A program made the position numbers and the translations under genes. From a virus: a stretch of 64,000 bases of DNA. Each line of letters opens with the position of its first letter. The first letter of the stretch is position 1. The notes beneath the pieces are model-generated. The model had not been told where the DNA came from. It saw nothing but the letters and a program-made list of their open reading frames with translations, and did not search any database. Positions 7,567 through 16,134 of this stretch are shown here, piece after piece. The stretch is from the IMG/VR virus record IMGVR_UViG_3300019458_000021, positions 173,380-237,379 of that record, one strand, 5' to 3'.

Positions 7567-7931
7567 TGGCTCGTAGAAAGAAACCAGACGCAGAGACGCC
7601 TGAACAGGCGAGACAACGAAGAATTTTCGAGACGATTTGTGACCATGCAACGCGTGGTGAAAAGGTATCGTGGAATCGATTGATGGACAACATGGTGTCT
7701 TTGCTTGCAAAGTTAAAACCGATTGAAGACAAAATCGTCGCGCTGCAGTCACAGAAACTTCCGATCATTGACGAAGTTGCGAATCTTCGCCGACGAATGG
7801 TAATGGACTGTGTTCATCCGTATGAACAACTAGTGCTTACTGCTGAACACGTTGAGTGCAAATTCTGCATGAGGCGCTTTCGCGTGCCAAATATGCACGA
7901 CGATAGCGTGTTGAGTCAGGATTCCCAATGA
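7566..7931 (+). CDS. Hypothetical protein with possible zinc-binding C-terminus (121 aa)
   Basis: Not recognised. The N-terminal half is basic and helical (RRKKPDAETPEQARQRRIF), with a coiled region around 45-75. The C-terminal part has CVHPYEQL and, 18 residues on, CKFC followed by MRRF, which could form a Cys/His zinc site. It lies between gp44 and the MazG-fusion gene, overlapping both by a few bases. Confidence 0.7.
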   Translation: MARRKKPDAETPEQARQRRIFETICDHATRGEKVSWNRLMDNMVSLLAKLKPIEDKIVALQSQKLPIIDEVANLRRRMVMDCVHPYEQLVLTAEHVECKFCMRRFRVPNMHDDSVLSQDSQ

Positions 7932-8860
7932 ACAAGGAACTATTGAACTATCTTCGTCATCTTTCCGAAGAAGACATCAAATCACTTTCACAGCGAGCTC
8001 TGAAAACGTGTGAAGAAGTTGGTGAGCTCGCTCGTGTTGTTTTGCCTTATGACGGAGCATATGCAACAAATCATCGTTTTGCGACCCGCGAGGATATTCT
8101 CGAAGAAGCTGTCGATACGGTGTTCTGTGCTTTATCAGTTGCTCATGCGCTTCAGTTTACCGACGAAGAAATTGAAGATATGATGTGGCTGAAAGCGGAA
8201 AAGTGGGCTCGACTGCAACACAACGAAAAGAACCTGAAATACCCAGTACCATTTGAGATTCATATTACTGTTGAACTGGATCCAATGATAGAAGATTCCG
8301 AGCGATTCAAAACAACATGCGCCGAGGCGAACGTAAAACCACTTGATCTCGTAACACAAACAAGAACGATCAAAGATGTGATGACATCATCAAAACATTT
8401 CGGAGACAATCGGTCGGCCTATGAAGAGATGAAACGAATTACTGGCCGTTTGATGGCAGCAGGATTCATGGTAGTTCGAGAAAAGATTGAAACTGTTTCT
8501 TGGCATCCAGCCGCTCCACAACACATCGGTGATGGTTCAAAAATGCCAGAGAATTGCTATTTTGAAAGTCATATTCCTGTTCGACTCCATCCAAATGATA
8601 TGGATATTCTTACTCGTCGTTGTAAGGAAATGGATCTACATCTTTCCCGAAATGGCTTTAAGACACACGAAGACGGTGACGTGACATACATGGCAACATA
8701 TCGAGTATATGAAGGCACCAATGAACAGTTCCGTGCATATGTAGATCAGGCCGTTCAATATCTTGACGCCCAGGAATACATCGTTGGAAAACCAATGAAC
8801 GAATTTAGCGTATATGATACGAAAGTGAGCCACGACGCAAAATGGCTGACCGGAAACTAA
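7928..8860 (+). CDS. MazG-like NTP pyrophosphohydrolase fused to a second conserved domain
   Basis: Residues 1-95 carry the MazG helix pattern: CEEVGELARV (E29/E30 ... E33) and ILEEAVDTVF (ExxD near 60), the Mg-binding signature of all-alpha NTP pyrophosphohydrolases. The remaining ~215 residues form a second domain with repeated beta-strand starts (FEIHITVEL at about 103, FESHIPVRL at about 215) and the elements SSKHFGDN and SWHPAAP. I do not recognise this domain. MazG enzymes hydrolyse (d)NTPs to NMPs, and phage homologues are linked to nucleotide pools. The gene sits inside the clamp-loader operon. Confidence 0.7.
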   Translation: MNKELLNYLRHLSEEDIKSLSQRALKTCEEVGELARVVLPYDGAYATNHRFATREDILEEAVDTVFCALSVAHALQFTDEEIEDMMWLKAEKWARLQHNEKNLKYPVPFEIHITVELDPMIEDSERFKTTCAEANVKPLDLVTQTRTIKDVMTSSKHFGDNRSAYEEMKRITGRLMAAGFMVVREKIETVSWHPAAPQHIGDGSKMPENCYFESHIPVRLHPNDMDILTRRCKEMDLHLSRNGFKTHEDGDVTYMATYRVYEGTNEQFRAYVDQAVQYLDAQEYIVGKPMNEFSVYDTKVSHDAKWLTGN

Positions 8861-9303
8861 ACCTATTCGAACTGCTAGGAGCTATTAGTGAGAAAAACAC
8901 TGGCTACTATCAAAATCTGACAGATGAAGAACTGAAAGAGCTTCAACCGTTTGTCATCATGCGATGGCTAACGGGAACGTCAAGCAAACGACAAGTGTAC
9001 CTTTTGAATGCTGTTGTAAATCCATTCGTGTTCGATCTTGGACAGCATAAACAGTTGTTGTTCTATCTTCTGACGTTGTGTACTCAGCACGCGCAACGAT
9101 ACAACTGGATCAAACCACCCAGCTCAAAACGGCTGGGCAAATTAGCGGTGACGGTCCTGTGTGATTACTTCAAGTACACAAAACGACAAGCAATTGATGC
9201 TGCGAAACTTTTGCAATCAGAAGACATTCTGGACTATGCCGAACAATTAGGTTGGCAAAAAGAAGAGATCGCTAAGCTGAAAAAAGAGCTAAAAGGCGAC
9301 TGA
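8842..9303 (+). CDS. 62: Clamp-loader small subunit (gp62-like, tentative)
   Basis: A 153-residue protein opening NLFELLGAISEK. The pattern PFVIMRWLTG ... RQVYLLNAVVNP (about 32-55) resembles the gp62 core found in T4-like phages (P-F-x-x-x-R-x-L/W-S ... N-E-M-N). The C-terminal third has TKRQAIDAAKLL, similar to the helix that ends phage gp62 proteins. It is shorter than T4 gp62 (187 aa), as in several distant T4-like phages. Synteny with gp44 supports the call, but two genes intervene. Confidence 0.6.
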   Translation: MADRKLNLFELLGAISEKNTGYYQNLTDEELKELQPFVIMRWLTGTSSKRQVYLLNAVVNPFVFDLGQHKQLLFYLLTLCTQHAQRYNWIKPPSSKRLGKLAVTVLCDYFKYTKRQAIDAAKLLQSEDILDYAEQLGWQKEEIAKLKKELKGD

Positions 9304-10016
9304 TGTTGGGACTGACAATGACGAAATCGCCAACAAAATACAAGGCGGCATACACATGCAAGTATTGTTCCCACACGTTTGTTCACGAGAACAGATACTT
9401 GCAGCACAAGTGCAAGCAAATGAAACGGCTGGAAGAATTCCAGACACCAGAAGGGCAAGCTGCGTGGCTACATTATCAACAATGGCTCCGTGCTCAGAAA
9501 CGAATGCCACCTCCAGCGAAATCATTTCTTACGTCGAAGTATTACAGAACGTTTGTTAACTTTGCCAAGCATGTTAAAGCAGTCGGGCTACCAAAGGCGG
9601 AAAAGTTCATCTGGTTAATGCAGGAAAAGGGCTTGCAACCGTCGATTTGGACGTCGGATGAAGTGTACTCGCTATACCTAGAACACCTTGATCGAAACAC
9701 ACTGCCTGTCGAGCAGGCAAAGATGTCGATTGATACGCTGCTTAATCTAGCAGATCAGAAAGGAACGGACGTTTCGACTGTGTTTGAGGTTTTGACACCT
9801 ATTGACGTGATCTATCTACTTCGAACTCGCCAACTATCACCATGGTTCTTACTGCGGAGCCGCAAGTTCAAGCAACTGTTCAAAGACAAGGCATCCCCCG
9901 AGCAGCAAGTGATCCTTGAAACGATCATTCGGCCAGATTACTGGCTTGAGAAATTCGAAAAACACCCCAAAGAACTCGCTGAAATCAACAAGTACGTTGC
10001 CGCTCTGGACTTATAG
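9303..10016 (+). CDS. Zinc-finger-containing hypothetical protein (237 aa)
   Basis: It begins with a C2H2-type finger: YTCKYCSHTF (CxxC) then HENRYLQHKC, with His/Cys ligands about 12-17 residues on. The remaining ~200 residues are helical and basic. The finger suggests nucleic-acid binding. Its position at the end of the clamp-loader operon would suit a replication or translational regulator (regA occupies this place in T4), but there is no sequence resemblance to RegA that I can see. An ATG at 9318 is an alternative start. Confidence 0.65.
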   Translation: MLGLTMTKSPTKYKAAYTCKYCSHTFVHENRYLQHKCKQMKRLEEFQTPEGQAAWLHYQQWLRAQKRMPPPAKSFLTSKYYRTFVNFAKHVKAVGLPKAEKFIWLMQEKGLQPSIWTSDEVYSLYLEHLDRNTLPVEQAKMSIDTLLNLADQKGTDVSTVFEVLTPIDVIYLLRTRQLSPWFLLRSRKFKQLFKDKASPEQQVILETIIRPDYWLEKFEKHPKELAEINKYVAALDL

Positions 10017-10022
10017 CTCTTC

Positions 10023-10049
10023 CATAAATAGAGGTTACAATCTCTATTT
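10023..10049 (+). promoter_or_regulatory. T4-type late promoter overlapped by a hairpin
   Basis: CATAAATA at 10023-10030, 33 bases before the fibre gene start. AAATAGAG (10026-10033) and CTCTATTT (10042-10049) form an 8 bp inverted repeat with an 8-base loop. On read-through transcripts this folds into a hairpin. On a late transcript starting near 10036 the left arm is absent. Confidence 0.6.
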
Positions 10050-10063
10050 CAGGGGAAGCTCTC

Positions 10064-11302
10064 ATGACAACGTACGTAATCGATTTTTCGGACCCTCTTA
10101 AAGATGGGTTTTCGATCGCACCAGGTGGATTCAACGGACCTGGCGGTTCTGCCTCAAATACATCTCTCCGTCTTTACGGTCGAGGCGCACTAGAATGGGG
10201 CGAATCTGTTAACGAAGACCTCGTCCGTCTTACAGAAAACTTCAACAGCGCTACACCACCTATTACACCAGTTGACGGTATGTTGTGGTTGCGAACAAAG
10301 TACTACTGGCTCCGCACGGCAGTTGATTGGTATGTTCGTGATCCTGATTCACCTGCTGCTTGGGTATTCCTGTCAACAATTGCAACCGGTGGTGTTGTCA
10401 ACGGTGGTGCTGTAGGTACAAACGTAGCTCCAGCTCACGCGATCGGTGTGTATTGGTACACAGGTGGTGCTCCAACTGATCCTCTGACATCGAACCTTGA
10501 CGCGTTTGGTGACCCACTCACACCCACAACATTGTATCGTTGGGACTCAGCATACAAGCAAATTCCAGCCGGTTGGATGCCACAAGCATTCACACAAAAT
10601 GCAGCTGCTCCAACTGCTGCAAACTTCCCGGAGAAGAGCTTGTTGGTTTGGGACGCGTTCCAGGGTGTTAGCGGAACGTTCGTTGCTCCACCAATTTCGA
10701 TTGTTGCACCAACTCAACCAGCACAGGCAACGGAAGGTACATTGTGGTGGGATAGTGTCAACAACATTCTGTATGTGTGGAACGATTTCACGACAACATG
10801 GCAGCCATTGGTTACAGGAGGCGGTGGCGGATCTGGTGATACGACTTATCTACGTCTTGATGGCACAAACACACCAACAGCTAACCTAAACATTGGTGGC
10901 TTCCGTCTGACAAACATTACAACAAACGTAGGTGTAGCAACTGACGCTTTGAGTGTCGGTGCCGCCGATACTCGTTACGTAAACATAACCGGTGATACAA
11001 TGACTGGCGTGCTGGCGATGGGTGCATTCAACATCACCGGCCTACCTGTCATGTCTTACCCTGACTTGGTCAACACCGAGTTTGCAGCAACAAAGAACTA
11101 CGTTAATACTGCAGTCACGTCGATTACAAGCGGTGGCGGTTCGGTTACTGTTCCGTCGGTGTTTGTATCGCCAGCAGTTCCGACCTATAAGGCTGGTGAC
11201 ATCTATGTCTTGGGCGCTGTGATCTACATTGCTATCGGCGTAGGTGTAGGTGCTCCTCCGGGTGGTAACTGGCGACAAGTGTTCCCAGCACAGTACTCAT
11301 AA
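10064..11302 (+). CDS. Tail fibre-like structural protein (412 aa)
   Basis: The N-terminus TYVIDFSDPL is followed by a module NTSLRLYGRGALEWGE ... NEDLVRLTENF ... PVDGMLWL, also present in the proteins at 24423 and 26718, so it is probably a virion docking domain. A second module (GGFRLTNITTN ... ADTRYVNITGDTMTG) is a repeat typical of phage tail fibres (AADTRYVNVTGDTMTG). The Gly-rich linker at about 255 and the short beta C-terminal domain also fit. It stands first in the late operon, behind an ATAAATA promoter and GGGGAAG SD. Confidence 0.8.
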   Translation: MTTYVIDFSDPLKDGFSIAPGGFNGPGGSASNTSLRLYGRGALEWGESVNEDLVRLTENFNSATPPITPVDGMLWLRTKYYWLRTAVDWYVRDPDSPAAWVFLSTIATGGVVNGGAVGTNVAPAHAIGVYWYTGGAPTDPLTSNLDAFGDPLTPTTLYRWDSAYKQIPAGWMPQAFTQNAAAPTAANFPEKSLLVWDAFQGVSGTFVAPPISIVAPTQPAQATEGTLWWDSVNNILYVWNDFTTTWQPLVTGGGGGSGDTTYLRLDGTNTPTANLNIGGFRLTNITTNVGVATDALSVGAADTRYVNITGDTMTGVLAMGAFNITGLPVMSYPDLVNTEFAATKNYVNTAVTSITSGGGSVTVPSVFVSPAVPTYKAGDIYVLGAVIYIAIGVGVGAPPGGNWRQVFPAQYS

Positions 11303-11304
11303 AG

Positions 11305-11333
11305 TTGAGATTGTGACCGAGTTGTAGTATGAT
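11305..11333 (+). promoter_or_regulatory. Sigma70-like promoter before radical SAM gene
   Basis: TTGAGA (11305-11310), 17 bases, TATGAT (11328-11333). The predicted start near 11340 gives a 14-base leader that includes AAGGAAAAGG before the ATG at 11354. The enzyme island may therefore be expressed independently of the late fibre operon. Confidence 0.55.
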
Positions 11334-11353
11334 CGACAGACAAGGAAAAGGTA

Positions 11354-12529
11354 ATGACAGGAGCTGCAGTCTCATTCTACAAGCGATCTGACGCGGGTAC
11401 ATTGCGTAAGCATACACCGTCAGCATTCAAAACAGCTCCCCTTGCAATTGCTCCTCAGCTAATGCTGACAGAGCTAATGGTGTATTTGAAGACGACTGAA
11501 ACCTGTCAACTCAACTGCGCACACTGCTTCACCAACGGAATCAACGGACGAAAAATCTACTTCGATCCAGCTCGAACAATCGATTGGTTCCATCGTCTCC
11601 ATGCAGTAAATCCAACCCTGGCGGGAGGAAGTGTCGCTTTTCATGGTGGGGAGCCAATGCTTGCTCCAATCGCCGATATGCGTCGTACATGGGAAGCGTG
11701 CAAGGATTTGTGGCCAACAGTTTGGTGGACAACAACGACAAACCTTGTATACAAACTCGACGATGAAAAGCGCCTATTCTTCAAGGAATGCTTTACAGAC
11801 GGCATCTCAACTTCTTGGGACAAGAATATCCGATTTGATAACGAAAAACAGGAAGCTCTGTGGGCTAAAAACGTCCAAACACTTCTCGATGATGGGCATA
11901 AGATCACGCTTATGGTAAGCTTAAATCGTGCGATCACTGATATGAACCCGGAAGATTTCCTGCGTTGGGTTGGTGATATCGGCGTTCACTATTTGCATCT
12001 TGAACGAATCACCCCAAATGGTAACGCAACTCGCAACCCACACATCCTTCCTTCAAATAAAGAACTCGATGCTTGGATGCTGCGATTATGGGATGCAAGT
12101 TTGAAGCTTGGCACACATAAGTACTTTGCTAATCTGTTTTTGAACGGAATTTTGTCGAGCTTTGTGTCATTAACACATTCGGGTTGTCGTTGTCGAAGTT
12201 GCGAGAAGAAGATTTTCACCCTGAACGCAGATGGAACAATTGGCGGATGTCCAAACAGTGCAGTAGACAACACGTTCGGAACAATGGAAGATGATATTTT
12301 CTCGTTGCTTAGCAGCGAGGGGCGAATCGAAAACATTGCTTGTGAAACACAACGCAATCCGCTGTGCTACACGTGCGATGTTTATGACGTTTGCAACGGT
12401 GATTGTCACCAACTTGCATGGGAAGGCGACGTTTGTGCAAGTCCGAAATCGTTGATGCGTCGATTCAAAGCAGAGAACAATAGAGAACAGTATGAGATGT
12501 TCCTTAACGGGTTCATCGGCAAGGAGTAA
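11354..12529 (+). CDS. Radical SAM/SPASM enzyme (rSAM-1)
   Basis: CxxxCxxC is complete (C51, C55, C58 in ETCQLNCAHC), followed by the GGEP motif (AFHGGEPML) that contacts SAM. A C-terminal SPASM-type region has Cys clusters CRCRSCEKK, GGCPNSA, CYTCDVYDVCNGDC and a final Cys, enough for auxiliary Fe-S clusters. This is the most canonical of the five radical SAM proteins here and resembles anaerobic sulfatase-maturase and peptide-modifying enzymes. It lies 2 bases upstream of the protein with the Cys/His-Ser-Ser tail, its best candidate substrate. Substrate assignment is inference. Confidence 0.9.
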   Translation: MTGAAVSFYKRSDAGTLRKHTPSAFKTAPLAIAPQLMLTELMVYLKTTETCQLNCAHCFTNGINGRKIYFDPARTIDWFHRLHAVNPTLAGGSVAFHGGEPMLAPIADMRRTWEACKDLWPTVWWTTTTNLVYKLDDEKRLFFKECFTDGISTSWDKNIRFDNEKQEALWAKNVQTLLDDGHKITLMVSLNRAITDMNPEDFLRWVGDIGVHYLHLERITPNGNATRNPHILPSNKELDAWMLRLWDASLKLGTHKYFANLFLNGILSSFVSLTHSGCRCRSCEKKIFTLNADGTIGGCPNSAVDNTFGTMEDDIFSLLSSEGRIENIACETQRNPLCYTCDVYDVCNGDCHQLAWEGDVCASPKSLMRRFKAENNREQYEMFLNGFIGKE

Positions 12530-12531
12530 CT

Positions 12532-13185
12532 ATGGCTATCGCTGGCACAGACATCACGAAAGACAATATCACTGGATCAGGTGGCGTTGACTTGAACTCG
12601 TTCAAGCAACAAATCACCGACGTTGTCAACGCACTCACAAAAACAACAAGCGTGTCCGCAAACGGGACTGCACTAGGTCAAAAGCCATTTGGTAGTGGTG
12701 CACCAATTAGTGGATCGTTGTCAAGCACCAACTATGGTGGAACACCTCCTCTGTCTGCGCCACTTGTCGCTCCTGGCACGGTGACGAATTCACCACAAGC
12801 AAGTGACATTGCAGGTGCGAACATTGCAGCAGCCACTCTGATCACATTGTTCCAAAACACAGCTGTATTACTGTCCCGTGTTCGTCGCTATTCAATGGTA
12901 AAAACATACCTTAGTCCAGCGCCTGTTATCCAACTATCACTTACAGAACCAGGCCGCTATGGTTATCTGACAACAACGTACCAAGCAAATCCAGCAACAA
13001 CAACACCAGCAATCACGACATCTTTGGCAGCTCTTACTGGCGATATTAGTGCAGCAACGTTAAACACAGTAATTGACAACGTTGACACCGCAATTACGAA
13101 CCACAGAAACACAACCGTCGCGTTCACGGAAACGTGGTGTCACTCAAGCTGTCACAGCAGTCATAGTTCAAGGAACCGTCGCTAA
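12532..13185 (+). CDS. Virion-like protein with C-terminal Cys/His-Ser-Ser repeat (candidate radical SAM substrate)
   Basis: This 217-residue protein has an N-terminal part that is Ala/Thr/Gly/Ser-rich like a fibre protein (ITGSGGVDLNSF, PFGSGAPISGS) with a helical middle. Residues 200-217 change abruptly to TETWCHSSCHSSHSSRNRR (last 19 residues): a 3-4-residue periodic C-H-S-S, C-H-S-S, H-S-S ending in basic residues. His-Xaa-Ser (Hxs) systems have similar tandem His/Ser tails modified by two radical SAM proteins. Here radical SAM genes flank the protein. It may be a structural protein whose tail is cross-linked or otherwise modified; metal binding by the tail is an alternative. Confidence 0.7.
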   Translation: MAIAGTDITKDNITGSGGVDLNSFKQQITDVVNALTKTTSVSANGTALGQKPFGSGAPISGSLSSTNYGGTPPLSAPLVAPGTVTNSPQASDIAGANIAAATLITLFQNTAVLLSRVRRYSMVKTYLSPAPVIQLSLTEPGRYGYLTTTYQANPATTTPAITTSLAALTGDISAATLNTVIDNVDTAITNHRNTTVAFTETWCHSSCHSSHSSRNRR

Positions 13186-13949
13186 TGACCACAGTTACAA
13201 CAGAACTTCCGCTTTCAATGGACGCCTTGCGTCAGGTAATTACACAACCAGATGCAGGAGTGGTTGTTGACTACAACAACAGTAACCTCAAAGGCCGTGC
13301 AGCGCTCATTTACATGACGAATACAAACTTACCAAATGTTGCTCTGAACATGACAGATGTGTCTCTCGAAGAGAAGTTTGTACTCGTTGACGACTACATC
13401 ACTCACAAGTCAATCCTGCATGTAGCACAACTAGTCAACACCGTTTTGAATGTGTTATTCGCCGTTCGGAAAGTTGACATTGGTGCTGAACAAGACATAT
13501 TGGATCAAGTGTCGCTATTTCCACAAGAACATGTCGGCGAATATCTTGCAAATCCAACACGAGCTGAACACATCAACAAGCTGATTGAACTTCTCGACAG
13601 TCTACCTCTGTACGCTGTAACGTGTTCAACATCATTCCGCGAAGTATACGGTAAAGGAAAAGAAGCGTTTGAGCCGGTTAACGACATTGATCATACTGGT
13701 TTCACATTCGTCCACCTGTTGACTCATCCGTTGTTCCTCGAATATTTCACACAACCAGCTACGACGACACTGAAGTATTACGTTCAGCAGTTCGACGAGT
13801 ACATGTATAACGGAAAATCGTTGTTTCCATTTTTGGTAAACTCGCCTGTATTCGGTATTCTTGAGTGTTACATCACAGGGGCGGTGGACCTTGATCAGCT
13901 GCTTACAGCACACTCAGAAATGAATGCTTTGGAAGGAGCTGCAGCCTAA
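13185..13949 (+). CDS. Hypothetical protein of the radical SAM island (254 aa)
   Basis: Not recognised. The N-terminus is Thr-rich (MTTVTTELPLSMDAL), followed by an alpha/beta segment (GRAALIYMTNTNLPNVALN) and a helical C-terminal half with many aromatic residues. The start overlaps the stop of the previous gene by one base, so it is tightly coupled to the Cys/His-Ser-Ser protein and could be a carrier or recognition subunit. Confidence 0.65.
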   Translation: MTTVTTELPLSMDALRQVITQPDAGVVVDYNNSNLKGRAALIYMTNTNLPNVALNMTDVSLEEKFVLVDDYITHKSILHVAQLVNTVLNVLFAVRKVDIGAEQDILDQVSLFPQEHVGEYLANPTRAEHINKLIELLDSLPLYAVTCSTSFREVYGKGKEAFEPVNDIDHTGFTFVHLLTHPLFLEYFTQPATTTLKYYVQQFDEYMYNGKSLFPFLVNSPVFGILECYITGAVDLDQLLTAHSEMNALEGAAA

Positions 13950-15052
13950 TGCTACACCTGTTCAACAAGATATACGTCAAGGGAGATCATCTTGTGAAAG
14001 GTTCGCGAGATGCAATTATCATCTCGCCGACCTATGGAAATGTTCCATTTTACACGACGAAATTCTCAACTCGGGCAAACAACGAAAAAACAGGCCAACT
14101 GTGCTATTCAGCAACGTCGCTCAAAGAACTGCTCGACACTCACTTTGGTGGATCTGATGCAAAATTCTTCAATTACCTCATGAAATGGCCTGCCGAGAAA
14201 CGATTAACGATCTACGCCGATCTTCCGACAATGGTTGATATTGCAACGAGATTCTTCAAAACAGTATTCCCAAAGATGACGGAAGACACATATGTTGTGG
14301 TGATGAAGTTACTGCTCTCCCGTATCAACTACTACCTAGGCGGAGCTGTTTTGCCATTCGTAACATTAACAGAGGACCAGGCAAATTCATACCGCGTCGA
14401 AACACTTCAAATTCTTGAAGATGTTGCTGGATTGCGCCATCGATTTCAAGAAACTGCACGCTGGCGCCTGACAAAAGTGGCACGTGACAGTATCATCCGC
14501 AACTGCAGCGTTGAATACCAATTGGCGACCTATCTAACAAATCCAAAATGGGCACATGCTCGTGCGTTTGAGAAAAAGGCTGTGTCAATGGCTAAGAAGC
14601 AAATCATTCACGAATATGCTCTAGAAATTAAAGGAGCTATTGTTCGGAACTTCATGAATCTTATCGTTCTTGAACCGACAGCAACGTTCAATTCTCTGAA
14701 AGATTCACTCGAGACGTTTGTTCAACAGTTCCCTCAGTATGCATTTGTTCTCGATGATGGATTTGTGCCAGACAATGCCGAGCATATCTGGCTTAAATAC
14801 AACATGGAGGATTTGAAAACAGTGTTTGATCGCGTGACACACAAGTTCGTGTTCATTGCACAGGACTACACACCTCTGTTGAAGAAATTGACGTTCGAAG
14901 ATGTGTTGAAGTATGAGCTGGACCGGCCATATCGCTGCTTTTTGTTCAATGGTGACAACTATCAGGAAACTGTCAACTCTTACTTGATTGACTATATCCT
15001 GAATGCTTATCGGATGAACCAACACGAACAAATTCGCCAGCTGGCACTGTAA
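13949..15052 (+). CDS. Hypothetical protein, paralogue A of a tandem pair (367 aa)
   Basis: It opens MLHLFNKIYVKGD and shares DAIIISP, the EYQLATYL helix (about 190) and a C-terminal V-N-[ST]-Y-L-[IL]-D-[YH] stretch with the next protein (15062), with which it aligns over the whole length. No catalytic motif is visible; it is rich in aromatic and charged residues and predicted soluble. Its function is unknown. Tandem duplication inside a modification island suggests two specialised copies, or a heterodimer. Confidence 0.7.
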   Translation: MLHLFNKIYVKGDHLVKGSRDAIIISPTYGNVPFYTTKFSTRANNEKTGQLCYSATSLKELLDTHFGGSDAKFFNYLMKWPAEKRLTIYADLPTMVDIATRFFKTVFPKMTEDTYVVVMKLLLSRINYYLGGAVLPFVTLTEDQANSYRVETLQILEDVAGLRHRFQETARWRLTKVARDSIIRNCSVEYQLATYLTNPKWAHARAFEKKAVSMAKKQIIHEYALEIKGAIVRNFMNLIVLEPTATFNSLKDSLETFVQQFPQYAFVLDDGFVPDNAEHIWLKYNMEDLKTVFDRVTHKFVFIAQDYTPLLKKLTFEDVLKYELDRPYRCFLFNGDNYQETVNSYLIDYILNAYRMNQHEQIRQLAL

Positions 15053-15061
15053 GGGAAAACA

Positions 15062-16132
15062 ATGTTACACCTACTAAACAAAGTCTACATTAAACCAGAC
15101 GCTGATTTCCAGCGAGGTCACGATGCAATTATCATCTCTCCGAAAACGAAGCTGTTTGACAGCGAACTTTTTGGTGTGGATGACATCGACTTTGGTAAGA
15201 TCCACTTCACCGCAGAAACATTCGATGCTCTTGTCGAGGTATTTGGAAGTGAAGACGCTTTTGTACAGTGGTTGGTTTATTTCGATCCGTCGACTCGTCT
15301 GGTTGTACATTGTGATCCAGCTACATTCGAGCACATTCTGGTTCGATGGCTTAAGACGATCCTTCCAAACATGGACGGTTCGAGTTTTCACAGTCTGATT
15401 CGCATAATTTACGCTCGATACGGTTACCAGTTTGGTTATCCGTACGTTCCATTTGTTCGCCTAACACCAGACGCTGCTGCTGTGTACAAGAGCTTCTTAG
15501 CTCGTATTCCTTCAAAGGAACAAGCGGTGCAGATGTGGAATCAGGCACAGCCATACACTGTGAATGTCGATTCTGCTGCTGTAAGTTTGGAATACCAACT
15601 CGCCACATACTTGGATGATCCGACTTGGGAACATACCGACCAGCTGAAAGCAAAAGTCATCACCATGGTCAAGAAGTTTCAAGTTGGTTCACTACTCGAT
15701 GTAAAAGAAGTCATGCTTGGGCACTTGTATATGTTACCAGACTTTGATCAGTTGAAAGATACACTGGTACACTATGTTACAGAACACCTCGAATACACAT
15801 TTTTGCTGGACATGAAACTGACCTCAGACGACTACACACGATTGTACGATCAATACAATACAGCTGTACTGCGTCAGATCTACATTGATTACTTCAAAAT
15901 GCATGCGGATATTTTTGACGAGACACAAGTTGAGAAAGATCACTTCCTCGATCCTGCAATCACATTTGAACAAATCATCGACAATGAGCTAGCTTCAATC
16001 GCTACGCGACAACTGCTTGGCTCGTGGGAATATGGCCTGACAGTCAACACTTACCTGCTAGACCACCTCTTTGCGCTCGAGAGAGCGAATGACCAGGCTG
16101 AGTTGAAGAAGTTCTCGCTCCTAAGGAGTTAG
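15062..16132 (+). CDS. Hypothetical protein, paralogue B of a tandem pair (356 aa)
   Basis: This is a full-length relative of the preceding gene: MLHLLNKVYIKPD at the start, DAIIISPK, LVVHCDPATFEHI against LTIYADLPTMVDI, EYQLATYLDDP, and VNTYLLDHLF near the end. It has AAGGGAAAAC before the ATG. It ends 2 bases before the second radical SAM gene. Its function is unknown. Confidence 0.7.
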   Translation: MLHLLNKVYIKPDADFQRGHDAIIISPKTKLFDSELFGVDDIDFGKIHFTAETFDALVEVFGSEDAFVQWLVYFDPSTRLVVHCDPATFEHILVRWLKTILPNMDGSSFHSLIRIIYARYGYQFGYPYVPFVRLTPDAAAVYKSFLARIPSKEQAVQMWNQAQPYTVNVDSAAVSLEYQLATYLDDPTWEHTDQLKAKVITMVKKFQVGSLLDVKEVMLGHLYMLPDFDQLKDTLVHYVTEHLEYTFLLDMKLTSDDYTRLYDQYNTAVLRQIYIDYFKMHADIFDETQVEKDHFLDPAITFEQIIDNELASIATRQLLGSWEYGLTVNTYLLDHLFALERANDQAELKKFSLLRS

Positions 16133-16134
16133 CG

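Noticed and set aside
11354-12529. rSAM-1 as QueE (7-carboxy-7-deazaguanine synthase), to complete the FolE2/QueD pathway
   Set aside because: QueE is short (~200-240 aa), usually with a modified Cys motif and no SPASM region. rSAM-1 has a long C-terminal Cys-rich domain and lies in the fibre locus.
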